Assembly (NCBI GenBank): GCA_028285345.1
Contig: JANQPT010000061.1
Location: 241,511-305,510, forward strand
Origin: Planctomycetales bacterium
Lineage (GTDB): Bacteria > Planctomycetota > Planctomycetia > Planctomycetales > Planctomycetaceae
Reading direction: 5' to 3'
DNA length: 64,000 nucleotides
Part shown: positions 53,747-62,351 of the stretch, piece by piece
Layout of the letters: the number at the start of each line of letters is the position of its first letter
How positions within the stretch are numbered: the first letter of the stretch is position 1
Made by a program: the position numbers and the translations under genes
The notes under the pieces: model-generated
The model's input: the letters and a program-made list of their open reading frames with translations, nothing else
What the model was told of the DNA's origin: nothing
The model's database searches: none

Positions 53747-55576
53747 CTACGACGCCATCCGGCCGGGATCTTCCAGATAGAGCATCACGATCGCTAAGTC
53801 GGCGGGAGTAATCCCACTGATTCGCTCCGCTTGTCCGATATTGCGCGGATTCACCTTCGACAGCTTTTCCTTTGCCTCCGGACGCAACTGCGGGACAGCA
53901 TGGTAGTCAAACGCGGTTGGAATCGGGACGCCCGACAACCGGGCCTGTTTTTCGATTTGAGATGTCTGCCGGCGAATGTACCCCGAATACTTGGTCTCAA
54001 TGGTGATCTGTGACTCAGCCCGCTCGGAGAGGTTGAGGTCTCGCGCGGCTGGCGAAAGTTCGGACAACTCCTTCCAGGTGATTTCCGGACGCCTCAGGAT
54101 TTGCTCGAGTTTGGATCCCTCTTGGAACGTCGTCGTCAACACCGCCGTCGCCCGGGTCAATTCCTCCTCAAGCGACTGCAAGCGGTTCCACCGTTCAGCC
54201 CCAACCAATCCGGCCCGGTGCGCTAACGGAGTCAGCCGGCGGTCGGCATTGTCGTGCCGCAGCAACAGACGGTACTCCGCACGCGAAGTAAACATGCGAT
54301 ACGGCTCGTCGACACCCTTGGTGACAAGGTCATCGATCAGTACACCCAGGTAGGCCTGATTGCGATCCAGAATTAACGGCGGTTGTTCGGCAATACTCAG
54401 CGCGGCATTAGCACCCGCTAAGAGGCCCTGTCCGGCCGCTTCTTCGTAACCGGTGGTACCGTTGATTTGTCCGGCGAAGTAGAGTCCAGCGACCCGCTTG
54501 GTTTCCAAGGTCGGGTGCAACTGTGTGGGAACGGCAAAGTCGTACTCCACCGCATAGCCGTACCGCATAATCTCAGCCCGATCGAGGCCCGGGATCATAT
54601 GAATCATTTGATCCTGCACGTCTCGCGGCAGACTGGTGGAAATGCCGTTGCAATAGTATTCCAAAGTATTGCGGCCTTCCGGCTCCAGAAAGATCTGGTG
54701 TGCCGGCTGTTCGGCAAATCGTACGACTTTGTCTTCAATCGAGGGGCAATACCGCGGGCCGGTGGTTTGGATCTGTCCGCTATACATCGGCGCGCGTTGC
54801 AGATTCTCGCGGATCAGTTTGTGCACGTCCGGCGTGGTCGCGGTCAAATGGCAATCAAGCTGCGGCTGTTCGATACGATCCGTTAAGAATGAGAATGGTT
54901 GCGGGGCATCGTCGCCCGGCTGGCGCTCGATGACGTCAAAGTCGATCGTCCTGCCGTTCAGCCGCGCGGGTGTGCCGGTCTTGAACCGGTCGAGTTCAAA
55001 TCCCAACAACGCGAGGCTGTCCGAGAGTGTGCCGGTGGTCCCCTCCCCGGCTCGACCGCCCGCGGTCTGTGCTTCCCCCGTATGCATGACCGCTTGCAGG
55101 AACGTTCCGGTCGTCAGGACGACCGCTTGAGCGCGATAAACGGCGTCACCCCGAACGCGAACGCCGGTGACCGCCCTGTCGCTGACCTCGAGCCCCTCGA
55201 CCAATTCTTGGCGCAGCGACAGCTGATCTTGCTGCTCGACGAGATGCTTCATCAAGAATTGATACGCTTTTTTGTCCGCTTGGGCTCGCGGGCTGTGCAT
55301 CGCGGGCCCCTTGCCGCGATTGAGCATGCGGAACTGAATGCCGGTTTCATCGATCACCTGCCCCATCGCGCCACCCAAGGCATCAATTTCCCGTACGATC
55401 TGCCCCTTGGCGATGCCGCCGATAGCGGGATTGCAGCTCATTGCCGCGACCGTATCGCAACTCATTGTGAGCAGCGCAGTGTTTGCCCCCATTCGCGCCG
55501 CCGCCAGTGCCGCTTCAACTCCGGCATGGCCGGCGCCGACGACCACCACGTCAAAATCATAAATACAAGCCGTCAT
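53747..55576 (-). CDS. mnmG: tRNA uridine-5-carboxymethylaminomethyl modification protein MnmG
   Basis: ATG at 55576 (MTACIYDFDVVVVGAGHAG) was chosen; a GTG 11 codons upstream is an alternative. The 609-residue product has the FAD motif VVVGAGHAGVEAALAAARMG, CNPAIGGIAKGQIVREIDALGG, TTGTFL, the GidA signature YYCNGISTSLP, and a C-terminal domain. With MnmE it adds aminomethyl or carboxymethylaminomethyl groups at wobble U34 of tRNAs. mnmE is not adjacent. It is divergent from tpx. Confidence 0.96.
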   Translation of the reverse strand: MTACIYDFDVVVVGAGHAGVEAALAAARMGANTALLTMSCDTVAAMSCNPAIGGIAKGQIVREIDALGGAMGQVIDETGIQFRMLNRGKGPAMHSPRAQADKKAYQFLMKHLVEQQDQLSLRQELVEGLEVSDRAVTGVRVRGDAVYRAQAVVLTTGTFLQAVMHTGEAQTAGGRAGEGTTGTLSDSLALLGFELDRFKTGTPARLNGRTIDFDVIERQPGDDAPQPFSFLTDRIEQPQLDCHLTATTPDVHKLIRENLQRAPMYSGQIQTTGPRYCPSIEDKVVRFAEQPAHQIFLEPEGRNTLEYYCNGISTSLPRDVQDQMIHMIPGLDRAEIMRYGYAVEYDFAVPTQLHPTLETKRVAGLYFAGQINGTTGYEEAAGQGLLAGANAALSIAEQPPLILDRNQAYLGVLIDDLVTKGVDEPYRMFTSRAEYRLLLRHDNADRRLTPLAHRAGLVGAERWNRLQSLEEELTRATAVLTTTFQEGSKLEQILRRPEITWKELSELSPAARDLNLSERAESQITIETKYSGYIRRQTSQIEKQARLSGVPIPTAFDYHAVPQLRPEAKEKLSKVNPRNIGQAERISGITPADLAIVMLYLEDPGRMAS

Positions 55577-55812
55577 ACAATTGGGATTCTCGAAAACAGA
55601 ATAAGTCACCTAAAGGTCGAGATTTGTGAATCCGCCACCATATTCTACGCAAGATCGTCTTTGGAGAAAACTTCAACGGCGATGGCCCTTGCAAGTCGCA
55701 AATGAATCGCCATACTTGCAAACCTGACGTTCTTAAACAATGTCGCCGCGGTCACTCAGCACGGCCTTCGCGGCTGTTTTCCTAAGTTGATATGCGATCA
55801 AGGAGCAATGCG

Positions 55813-56331
55813 ATGTCTGATGTTCGAAGTGGTGCGGTCACCCTAAAAGGTGGTCCCGTCGATTTGGCCGGTCCTGAGTTAAAGGCGGGTGATGCCGCTC
55901 CTGATTTCACTTTGCAGGCTGCCGACCTCAGCGATGTCTCGCTGGCCAACAGCGCCGGCAAGACGCGAATTATCGCGACCGTCCCCTCCTTAGACACACC
56001 GACCTGCCACAAGGAAACGAAGCACTTCAACGAAGTCGCCGGCACACTCGACAACGTCGAGGTCCTCTGCGTGAGCATGGACTTGCCGTTTGGCCAGAAG
56101 CGATGGTGCGGAGCCGAAGGCGTGGAAAACGTGGCGTGCCTCAGCGCCCACCGCTGTACGAAATTCGGTGAAGATTACGGCGTGTTAATCTCCGGCGGCG
56201 CCCTGGACCGCGTGCTGGCCCGAGCCATTTTCGTGATCAGTCCCGAGGGCCAATTGACGCATGTCGAATACGTCAGCGAAATCGCCGACGAGCCGAACTA
56301 CGACGCCGCACTAGCCGCCGCGAAGAGCTAG
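55813..56331 (+). CDS. tpx: Thiol peroxidase
   Basis: ATG at 55813 has AAGGAG nine bases upstream; an ATG seven codons earlier has none. The 172-residue product matches Tpx: GDAAPDFTLQAADLSDVSLA, the peroxidatic-Cys region SLDTPTC with Cys65 and the resolving Cys99 in RWCGAEG, 34 residues apart as in E. coli Tpx (61 and 95). It reduces lipid and hydrogen peroxides with thioredoxin in the periplasm or cytosol. Followed by a hairpin at 56356. Confidence 0.93.
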   Translation: MSDVRSGAVTLKGGPVDLAGPELKAGDAAPDFTLQAADLSDVSLANSAGKTRIIATVPSLDTPTCHKETKHFNEVAGTLDNVEVLCVSMDLPFGQKRWCGAEGVENVACLSAHRCTKFGEDYGVLISGGALDRVLARAIFVISPEGQLTHVEYVSEIADEPNYDAALAAAKS

Positions 56332-56355
56332 CTGTTTCGACCTGATCTTCACCTG

Positions 56356-56391
56356 TGACCGGACGGGGACCAGAGTGTCCCCATCCGGTCA
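56356..56391. terminator. Hairpin between convergent tpx and a membrane-protein gene
   Basis: TGACCGGA-C-GGGGAC pairs with GTCCCC-A-TCCGGTCA around a six-base loop, one mismatch. No T run follows. It lies 25 bases past the tpx stop and 13 bases before the convergent stop, so it may act in both directions. Confidence 0.55.
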
Positions 56392-56403
56392 TGTGATGTG
56401 TAT

Positions 56404-56850
56404 TCAAGTCTCGATCACCAACGGTTCAGGTTTCCTCTGTAGCATGAGTCCCACGAAGCAGCAGACATAAGAGACCGTCCAGAGGATATATCCTACGTCA
56501 ATTGCATCGACTGCAGCAGTTGCCACAGACGTCAGGCAAGTAGCGGTTCCCAACGCGATCAAATAGGGACGGGAAACTCCTTGCCCACGCATCGCTTTCA
56601 CAAGATAGGCGGGAGACATCCAGAACACGACGTTTACAACAAGATATACGAACGGGACGCCCCACAGCCACATCGCTGGAATCAGTAGTATCAACAGAAC
56701 TTGCCAGCCTCGAAAAACGTGCGCTTCCCAACTGGACTCGATTACGACCGATGGCAAGCAGAGCGAGATGGAATACACCAGCCACGAGACGCACACAATT
56801 CCAGGCCAAACTCGATTTCGTAATTCCACTGTCAGCGCTTCTCCACTCAC
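56404..56850 (-). CDS. Small polytopic membrane protein
   Basis: A 148-residue product with four hydrophobic segments (IVCVSWLVYSISLCLPSVV, LLILLIPAMWLWGVPFVYLVVNVVFW, LIALGTATCLTSVATAAVDAI, ILWTVSYVCCFVGLML). A second overlapping minus frame reaches further upstream (to 57022) but reads as noncoding. No family recognised. Start site is not well supported. Confidence 0.5.
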   Translation of the reverse strand: MSGEALTVELRNRVWPGIVCVSWLVYSISLCLPSVVIESSWEAHVFRGWQVLLILLIPAMWLWGVPFVYLVVNVVFWMSPAYLVKAMRGQGVSRPYLIALGTATCLTSVATAAVDAIDVGYILWTVSYVCCFVGLMLQRKPEPLVIET

Positions 56851-57063
56851 GCAGTCGCCGCTTGGTCAGTTTCCAATAACGATAAGAGTCGGCGATCGTT
56901 GAGGCAAGATTTCGGTTGCAAGCTTCGTTCACCGACATCCCGATACTCGCTGGGCAATTGGGCGATGAGCCGCTAAACTGGCGAACCCGATCGAGCACAC
57001 AGAAACCGAATTCGCGTTGCATGTTGTAATGCAGCGTTCAACTTCGGTGCTCGATTAAGAGTT

Positions 57064-57088
57064 CCAAACTCGTAAATAATGAGTTTGG
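57064..57088. repeat. Inverted repeat upstream of the tRNA
   Basis: CCAAACTC and GAGTTTGG are perfect inverted arms around nine A/T-rich bases. Sits between the membrane-protein gene and the tRNA promoter; could be a terminator or a protein-binding site. Confidence 0.5.
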
Positions 57089-57100
57089 CACAACGTCTGA

Positions 57101-57141
57101 TGTGTCAGATTATTGACACAACCAGACACAGATCATAGTGT
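57101..57141 (+). promoter_or_regulatory. tRNA promoter with overlapping palindrome
   Basis: TTGACA (57113-57118) is followed after 17 bases by TAGTGT (57136-57141), nine bases before the tRNA 5' end. A perfect inverted repeat TGTGTCA-N6-TGACACA (57101-57120) overlaps the -35 box and could bind a regulator. Confidence 0.65.
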
Positions 57142-57150
57142 AATCCTCAT

Positions 57151-57224
57151 GGCGGAGTAGCTCAGTTGGTTAGAGCAGCGGAATCATAATCCGCGTGTCG
57201 GGGGTTCGAGTCCCTCCTCCGCTA
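57151..57224 (+). tRNA. tRNA-Met (anticodon CAU)
   Basis: The cloverleaf is complete: acceptor GGCGGAG pairing with CTCCGCT (G1-U72 wobble), D arm GCTC/GAGC, anticodon stem GCGGA/TCCGC with loop ATCATAA, T arm GGGGG-TTCGAGT-CCCTC, discriminator A. No CCA is encoded. The anticodon CAT could also belong to tRNA-Ile2 after lysidine modification; the elongator Met is the default call. Absence of a C1-A72 mismatch excludes the initiator. Its 3' half overlaps a recombinase pseudogene on the other strand. Confidence 0.93.
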
Positions 57225-57852
57225 TTTGGGCAGTTTCCAATATGCCCACAGCCTCCGAAATACTCGAGTTTTCCCGCAGTTTTTGGACTTTTCGGGATCT
57301 CTGCTGCGAGTCGCTACGACACAAAACGGGCGTTTGCATCCCCAGTTTGTCCCCACTTCTTCCTGCCGTCGCATACTGCTCGTCCGTAACCGTCAGGTCG
57401 TGCTTGTGGGCCACCGTAGGCGTGTTACCTAGCCAGGAACAGACGACATAGGTGGGGAACTGCTGTTCCAATTCGGCCTGCCGGCTGGAGCGACAATCTT
57501 GAAACAGCTTCGGCCAAACTTCAGCACCTGCGCGACGGATGATCTTGCGAAGGGTTGTGCCGAGGTTCTTGTTGCCGTTGCCGCCGAGCATGGGAACCAA
57601 CCAAGTCTCGCCGTCGTCGGCCAGCCCAAATGCTTCATCCAGAAACAGCCTCAGTTCCGGAAAAACAGGGACAATACGTGTGGCCTTGCCATATCGTTTT
57701 GTTTTGGGGCTGGTGACCGTGAAACGCTCTACATCCCAGTGAATGTCGGACCACTTCAACAAAGCAACCTCAGACGAAAAATGCAGGCCACCATAAGCAG
57801 AATGGACGCCTTCGGAAACCGTGGAGTCGACTTGAAGTTGCCGCCGGCACAA
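57184..57852 (-). pseudogene. Decayed tyrosine recombinase (integrase) overlapping the tRNA
   Basis: The 222 residues match only the catalytic part of a planctomycete-type integrase (LLKWSDIHWDVERFTVTSPKT, RIVPVFPELRLFL, IIRRAGAEVWPKLFQDCRSSRQAEL, YVVCSWLGNTPTVAHKH). The N-terminal core-binding domain is missing. From memory of relatives, the first catalytic Arg in GGLR is His24, and the nucleophile Tyr (HYL) is Asp152 (HDL), a TAC to GAC change. The other frame retains a possible fragment (NFKSTPRF) that suggests an internal deletion. The C-terminus EEGLEPPTRGL is encoded by the antisense of the tRNA 3' half, as in tRNA-targeting integrases. Confidence 0.82.
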
Positions 57853-58332
57853 ACTGCTGTTGCCTTCTGGCCAGAGTGTCTGCCGAGTCGGGGTGCGATA
57901 TCGCGAAGTCGTTTAGGACGATTTCGCAGCACGGGGAGGTGCACCGGCCACTCAGCGCTTACTGCAGCGTGGCGGGTCCTTCCCGGCCGCGTCGCCGGCA
58001 GATGGAAACGGGAAAAGCCAAGGGTGTGGGTAGTCTTTCTTTCTGGCTCCGCACGGTCGCGAATGCGCGCTGTCGACCCGCGAACTAGCGCAGTCTGGGC
58101 AGTTATCGCGCACTCGTAGGGGCCTCTGGTAGGTCGGGTTTGCATCGATTCCCGTCTGAAGCTATGAGTCCCGTGCGAAAAAATCTCTCTCACTCGCTTC
58201 AGATTAAAATGAACTGCCTCGTGGGTGGAGGAGTTTTTCGCTGTCCGTTTGTGAAGTTAGTTCACGAACGCTCCCCGCAGGTGCTGGGCCTGCGGGGGGC
58301 AGGTCAGACAGAGTGGGGAATAGCAATCTTAA
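57853..58332. other. Degraded region downstream of the recombinase remnant
   Basis: Open frames here overlap and show no family match. A hairpin CCCCGCAGG-N7-CCTGCGGGG lies at 58273-58297, 36 bases past the stop of the next minus-strand gene, and is a likely terminator for it. The rest looks like eroded coding DNA, possibly the recombinase N-terminal part. Confidence 0.45.
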
Positions 58333-59061
58333 CTATTGACTGCCGGGGAGCCCGCTCTTTGCATTCTGTCCGTAGTCGGCCAGTTTGAGATTCGAGTTTC
58401 GTTTTCCACTGGCCCGTCCGTTTCGCATCCTTTGCTTTTCGTATCGAAAAATCACGACGCCAAACGGCGCTTTTTTGTGCAGACGCGTCTCCGTCGTAAA
58501 AACGGTCCCCTCTTTCGATTCCACGCCTTTCCACCCTTCACACTTGAGTTTGCCGAGTTTGGTGTCGATGACTGCTGTGTCTAGTGTTGTGATCCGCTTC
58601 AACGGAGAATGGAAGAGCTCATCCATGCTTTGAATCTCGCGGCGCCCCGGACCTTTGAGGTCAAGCGGCCGAATCGTTCCCTGCGAATCTTTCTTGTAAG
58701 CTTTCACGACATGGTCACACGGATTCTGCCCTTTCGTCAGGTATTTTTCCGGGATGAGGAGTTTTAACACCTCGTTCTGCTCGCCTTGACGCCCGCCTTG
58801 AACTTCAAACTTGATTTGGGTGTCAAGTTCAATCCAGCGGCACATTTGGCCTTTGACCGCAATTTGGCCGACTGAACTGATCGTGTACGACCCTTTAAGA
58901 GTAGCTGCCACTGTCCCGTCCGATTTCGTCGCTTCACCCTGTACTTCGAACCGAACCCAGGTTCCGTCTTCAGGGAGCTGATGAATCAGTCCTTCAGCTC
59001 GTGCCGGTATCGTCGTAAGCATCAACAGCGCGATGATCGTCGATTTGTAGACTGCCTGCAT
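58333..59061 (-). CDS. Secreted hypothetical protein
   Basis: A 242-residue protein with a signal peptide (MQAVYKSTIIALLMLTTIPARA). The remainder is beta-rich and polar, with FEVQGEATKSDGTVAATLKGSYTI and LKGPGRREIQSMDELF; the end is Lys/Arg/Asn-rich. No recognised domain. It lies 51 bases downstream of the permease C-terminal frame on the same strand and may be the last gene of that operon. Confidence 0.65.
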   Translation of the reverse strand: MQAVYKSTIIALLMLTTIPARAEGLIHQLPEDGTWVRFEVQGEATKSDGTVAATLKGSYTISSVGQIAVKGQMCRWIELDTQIKFEVQGGRQGEQNEVLKLLIPEKYLTKGQNPCDHVVKAYKKDSQGTIRPLDLKGPGRREIQSMDELFHSPLKRITTLDTAVIDTKLGKLKCEGWKGVESKEGTVFTTETRLHKKAPFGVVIFRYEKQRMRNGRASGKRNSNLKLADYGQNAKSGLPGSQ

Positions 59062-59112
59062 GATGAAAACACCTGAGCTTTCTATTGGTGGATGGCTATG
59101 GCGACTGTCAAT

Positions 59113-59559
59113 TCAATGGGGCGCAATCCTGTCAGATCGGGAGACGACATGCCGCGCAGGGTCGCTTCCAAATATGGGGATGGGTATCAGCGAGAGCCAC
59201 GCGATCATTAGCGCTGCCGCCGTTGCGCCGCCCGAAGTCGCGATGAACACGCCATATTCGCTTCGCTCGGGACTCAGTAGCGCGACGTCCCACAAATCGT
59301 TCAGATCCGCGGCCACCGTTGTTGGAATGAGAATGGTTGCCAGGGAGAGCAGTCCCGAAACGATTCCCGCGTATGCCAATCTCCGAATGACACAAACAGA
59401 TGCCACGGCCAGGGTCAGCGTCAGCACGTGCATCAATGTGATCAGACAAAAGACGCCGAGCGCGGACGAGGTCAGCCGGACTTCGTCGATCTGAACGAAC
59501 GGTTCGTTGCAGTAGAGGATCAGCCCGAAGGGAAGCGTCACGCACATACTAAATATCAT
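59113..59559 (-). pseudogene. C-terminal part of the ABC permease, out of frame
   Basis: The 148-residue frame has four membrane segments (MIFSMCVTLPFGLILY, LGVFCLITLMHVLTLTLAVASVCV, LAYAGIVSGLLSLATILI, TSGGATAAALMIAWLSLI). Reading the same frame upstream of its ATG gives GPVRPTTWFWSRYLAIL, which fits directly after FRASLFW of the upstream permease. The two frames therefore look like one gene broken by a +1 (or -2) shift near 59608-59614. It could still be translated as a separate subunit from the overlapping ATG. Confidence 0.7.
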
Positions 59560-60760
59560 CAGAATGGCGAGATACCGGCTCCAGAACCAAGTCGTCGGCC
59601 GAACCGGACCGCCAAAACAATGACGCCCTGAAATCGACGTCCGAGAGAAACGCAGCAGTTCCCATGACCAGCGCCATCATCCAGCCGACGACCAGAAACC
59701 CCTCGGCCGCCAGCCGGGTGGAATCTCCGCTCAAAAGTCCAATCATCATTGAAATGCCCAGTGCGACCAGCCCCGTTGGCAGACTCTCGCGGGATTGCTT
59801 CCACGCGAGTGCGGTATGGATTGATCGCCGTGCAATCCGGTACGGATGATTTGCCGGCTTGTGTTTAAATTGCTCAACAGACCTGACACTTTTTCTCCTA
59901 GCAAGGAACCGATTCCAGAGTTGCGTCTCCCAGCCGACCGCCTCTGCTGAAAACGATGGGTAGTGCCGTATCCAATGGCGAACAAGATAGGTCAGCACGG
60001 CGACGTGCGCTGCGAACGCCAAGCTCAACTTCAGAAACAGCAACATATCGCCCCGTAGAGTTCCCCAAGTGACGTTCTGTTCCGGTTGATAATTCTTCAG
60101 GAGTTCGAGCAGAGCGAGTCCACCGGCGGGACCGGGCGCGTTCCAAACAGCGGGATCACCCGGAATTACGTATGTCACGAGGGCGATCATAGCAGCGATG
60201 AACAGCACGACGACGGCTCGTGCACCGGCCGCGTTTTCGCTCGCCGCTCCCAGCCCGAAAACGCCCGTCCAAACATAGACGGAGAAGGTGCTCAACGTCG
60301 ATATTCCGGCCACAACGGCGGTCGCGGCGGCTTCCGACGCATCGAGCGCCCCCATCACGCGTGTCATGACGCCGCGGGCCATGGCGTCGCCGGGCAGGGA
60401 CGGGCCGACCGCGACACAGGCCACAACAAACAGACCGGCCGCTGCAATGGGGACGCAGCAAGACAGTGCTCCCATCAACAGACGGATTAACGCATAGCGT
60501 CGAGGTGACACGGGCAGTGAGTCGATGAATCCGTCTGTTCCATCAGCACGTTCACCCGCCACAATCCGCATCGCCAGAAACGTGCCTCCCAATATCGGGT
60601 AATACAGGGCGACAAAGAGGTAAAACACGTCCAATAGGGCACTGACACCAAATGGAAGCGCTGCCGCACAGATGCCGAGAAGAATTAAGCTGAGCGCTGC
60701 AATCTTGCGGCTGTGCTCCGACCACTCTTTTTGAACGAGAGCTCGATCGATCGGATTCAT
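59549..60760 (-). CDS. ABC-2-type transporter permease (frameshifted 3' end)
   Basis: A 403-residue product with about six membrane segments (ALSLILLGICAAALPFG, VFYLFVALYYPILGGTFLAMRI and others). Its start overlaps the ATPase stop (ATGA), so they are translationally coupled. The last 21 residues (RSGSADDLVLEPVSRHSDDI) look out of frame; the shifted frame continues as a membrane protein. The full length would be about 550 residues. Expected role: export channel with the ATPase. A sequencing error or natural loss of function is possible. Confidence 0.8.
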   Translation of the reverse strand: MNPIDRALVQKEWSEHSRKIAALSLILLGICAAALPFGVSALLDVFYLFVALYYPILGGTFLAMRIVAGERADGTDGFIDSLPVSPRRYALIRLLMGALSCCVPIAAAGLFVVACVAVGPSLPGDAMARGVMTRVMGALDASEAAATAVVAGISTLSTFSVYVWTGVFGLGAASENAAGARAVVVLFIAAMIALVTYVIPGDPAVWNAPGPAGGLALLELLKNYQPEQNVTWGTLRGDMLLFLKLSLAFAAHVAVLTYLVRHWIRHYPSFSAEAVGWETQLWNRFLARRKSVRSVEQFKHKPANHPYRIARRSIHTALAWKQSRESLPTGLVALGISMMIGLLSGDSTRLAAEGFLVVGWMMALVMGTAAFLSDVDFRASLFWRSGSADDLVLEPVSRHSDDI

Positions 60761-61695
60761 GCCAAGGCCTCCGGCAGTTGTTCGCTCAGATCGGCTCGCT
60801 GTGCTTCACCGGTATTTCCTTCGGAGCCGACGACGTATGCCTCGAAGATTTCGTCAAGACTGAGGTCCTGAATTCTCGGCTCGTATCCCGACTCCCTCAG
60901 ATCGGCAATCGCCCGGTCGGCAGGCGAAACAACAACCGCCATCTCGCCGGAGCGGCATTCCACATCTAGAATATGTGAGTGCCGGACCGGCAGAGACGTG
61001 TCCACCACCGGAATGACGAGCCGTTTAACATCCGCCCGCAGCACCTCGGTGCGCTCGTATTTCACAATGGAACCGCCGTGTAGAATCGCGACTCGGTCAG
61101 CGATCGGTTCGACTTCGTACAATAGGTGCGAACTGTAAAAAACCGTCCGTCCTTCAGCCTGCAGGTGCGTAATCAGATCACGATTGAACTTGCGGCGCAT
61201 CACAGGGTCCAGACCCAGAACGGGATCGTCCAACAGCACCAACTCCGGCCGGTGCGCAAGTGCCAGCAGCAGCCCCAAACGCATGGTCTGTCCCTTCGAG
61301 AGCTGCCGTACTCGCGCGTGGGCCGGCAGTTCGAACTGCTGGACATAGCCGATCGCTAGACCATGGTCCCACGACGGATAGAACGGAGCCATGAAGCGAA
61401 TCAGTTCTTCAACCGTCATCCAGCCGAACATCTGCTGATCCTCCGCGAGATATCCGGTCCGGCGGCGAATCTCGATCGCCTTGCTGCCCGGATCGAGACC
61501 CATTACGGAAATCGAACCGTCATCCGGCTGCAATAATCCGATCAACATCCGCAATGTCGTCGTTTTGCCCGCACCGTTGCGGCCTAGAAAGGCAACGGTC
61601 TCGCCGCGTGGAACTTTCAGCGAAACCCCGTTCAGGACGTTGTGAGTCCCAAAACGTTTCGTAACATCGTTCAGCATCAGAGCAGTTTCGGTCAT
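60757..61695 (-). CDS. ABC transporter ATP-binding subunit (YtrB-like)
   Basis: The 312-residue protein has Walker A GRNGAGKTT at 38-46, the C-loop LSKGQ at 132-136 and Walker B LVLLDD with Asp156, followed by Asp157 where Glu is usual. The H-loop is in FYSSHLLYEV. A C-terminal domain of about 90 residues follows. Its start overlaps the stop of the GntR gene (ATGA) and its stop overlaps the permease start. Together with a YtrA-like regulator this matches drug- or antibiotic-responsive ABC operons; the substrate is unknown. Confidence 0.88.
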   Translation of the reverse strand: MTETALMLNDVTKRFGTHNVLNGVSLKVPRGETVAFLGRNGAGKTTTLRMLIGLLQPDDGSISVMGLDPGSKAIEIRRRTGYLAEDQQMFGWMTVEELIRFMAPFYPSWDHGLAIGYVQQFELPAHARVRQLSKGQTMRLGLLLALAHRPELVLLDDPVLGLDPVMRRKFNRDLITHLQAEGRTVFYSSHLLYEVEPIADRVAILHGGSIVKYERTEVLRADVKRLVIPVVDTSLPVRHSHILDVECRSGEMAVVVSPADRAIADLRESGYEPRIQDLSLDEIFEAYVVGSEGNTGEAQRADLSEQLPEALA

Positions 61696-62090
61696 GTCGG
61701 TGTTCCCGTCGTTGGAATCGGCTCTTTCAACGATTCATCAAGCATCGACTGAAGGTCGTCGTTGGTCAGCCCCAGCATGCGTCCCTGTCGCACGAGCTGC
61801 TTCCATTCGTCGGCAAACTTCTGTCGTTGATCGCGGACGCTGCGAGGTGTGGGACCTTTCGCGACGAATGTCCCCCGGCCTTGCCGCATTTCCAGCAGTC
61901 CATCCGCCGTAAGCCTCTCATAGACGTGCAGGATCGTGTTCTGATTGACGGTCAGTTCCCGGGCAAGCTGGCGAACCGACGGCAACTTATCACCAAGTTG
62001 CAGTGAGCCGGCACAGCAGAGCGCGCGAATCTGCGCGTCGATCTGCCGGGAAATCGGTACGGCGGAATCTCTTTCAATCTGGAGGAACAT
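61692..62090 (-). CDS. GntR-family regulator, YtrA subfamily
   Basis: A 132-residue protein: MFLQIERDSAVPISRQIDAQIRALC then a winged helix-turn-helix (LPSVRQLARELTVNQNTILHVYERLTADGLLEMRQGRGTFVA) and a short C-terminal tail without an effector domain, the size and form of YtrA regulators. GGAG eight bases before the ATG. It is the first gene of the ABC operon and a palindrome overlies its promoter, so autorepression of the whole operon is likely. The inducer is unknown. Confidence 0.88.
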   Translation of the reverse strand: MFLQIERDSAVPISRQIDAQIRALCCAGSLQLGDKLPSVRQLARELTVNQNTILHVYERLTADGLLEMRQGRGTFVAKGPTPRSVRDQRQKFADEWKQLVRQGRMLGLTNDDLQSMLDESLKEPIPTTGTPT

Positions 62091-62118
62091 CCAATCGCTC
62101 CATTTTACGAGTTTAGTG

Positions 62119-62152
62119 ACTAGTATTATATAACACTAGTCTGTTGTTTCAA
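62119..62152 (-). promoter_or_regulatory. Promoter and palindromic operator of the GntR-ABC operon
   Basis: On the minus strand TTGAAA (62147-62152) and TATAAT (62125-62130) are 16 bases apart. The -10 box sits inside a 22-base near-perfect palindrome (62119-62140) with ACTAGT arms ten bases apart. The palindrome ends 29 bases before the GntR start codon. A repressor bound here would cover the -10 box. Confidence 0.8.
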
Positions 62153-62351
62153 GTCTAAACCCAATTGATTTCTCATATCTTTGATGCTCTTGCTGCTTTG
62201 CACTCGCTTTCTGTCAGCTTTGCGAGAATCCCGCAGTTTCGTACAGACTGACTGCGTTTCTGGCCTGATACGCCGCGTCGAAGCATTCGCTCCCAGCGCG
62301 CTGCGGTCGCCCTCTCCTTGCGTATTTCGGAGTGGAACGCAACCGAGTCAC

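Noticed and set aside
56498..57022. 174-codon minus-strand frame overlapping the membrane-protein gene
   Set aside because: Mostly out of frame over the membrane gene; its unique N-terminal part has no recognisable domain. A frameshifted gene is possible but unsupported.
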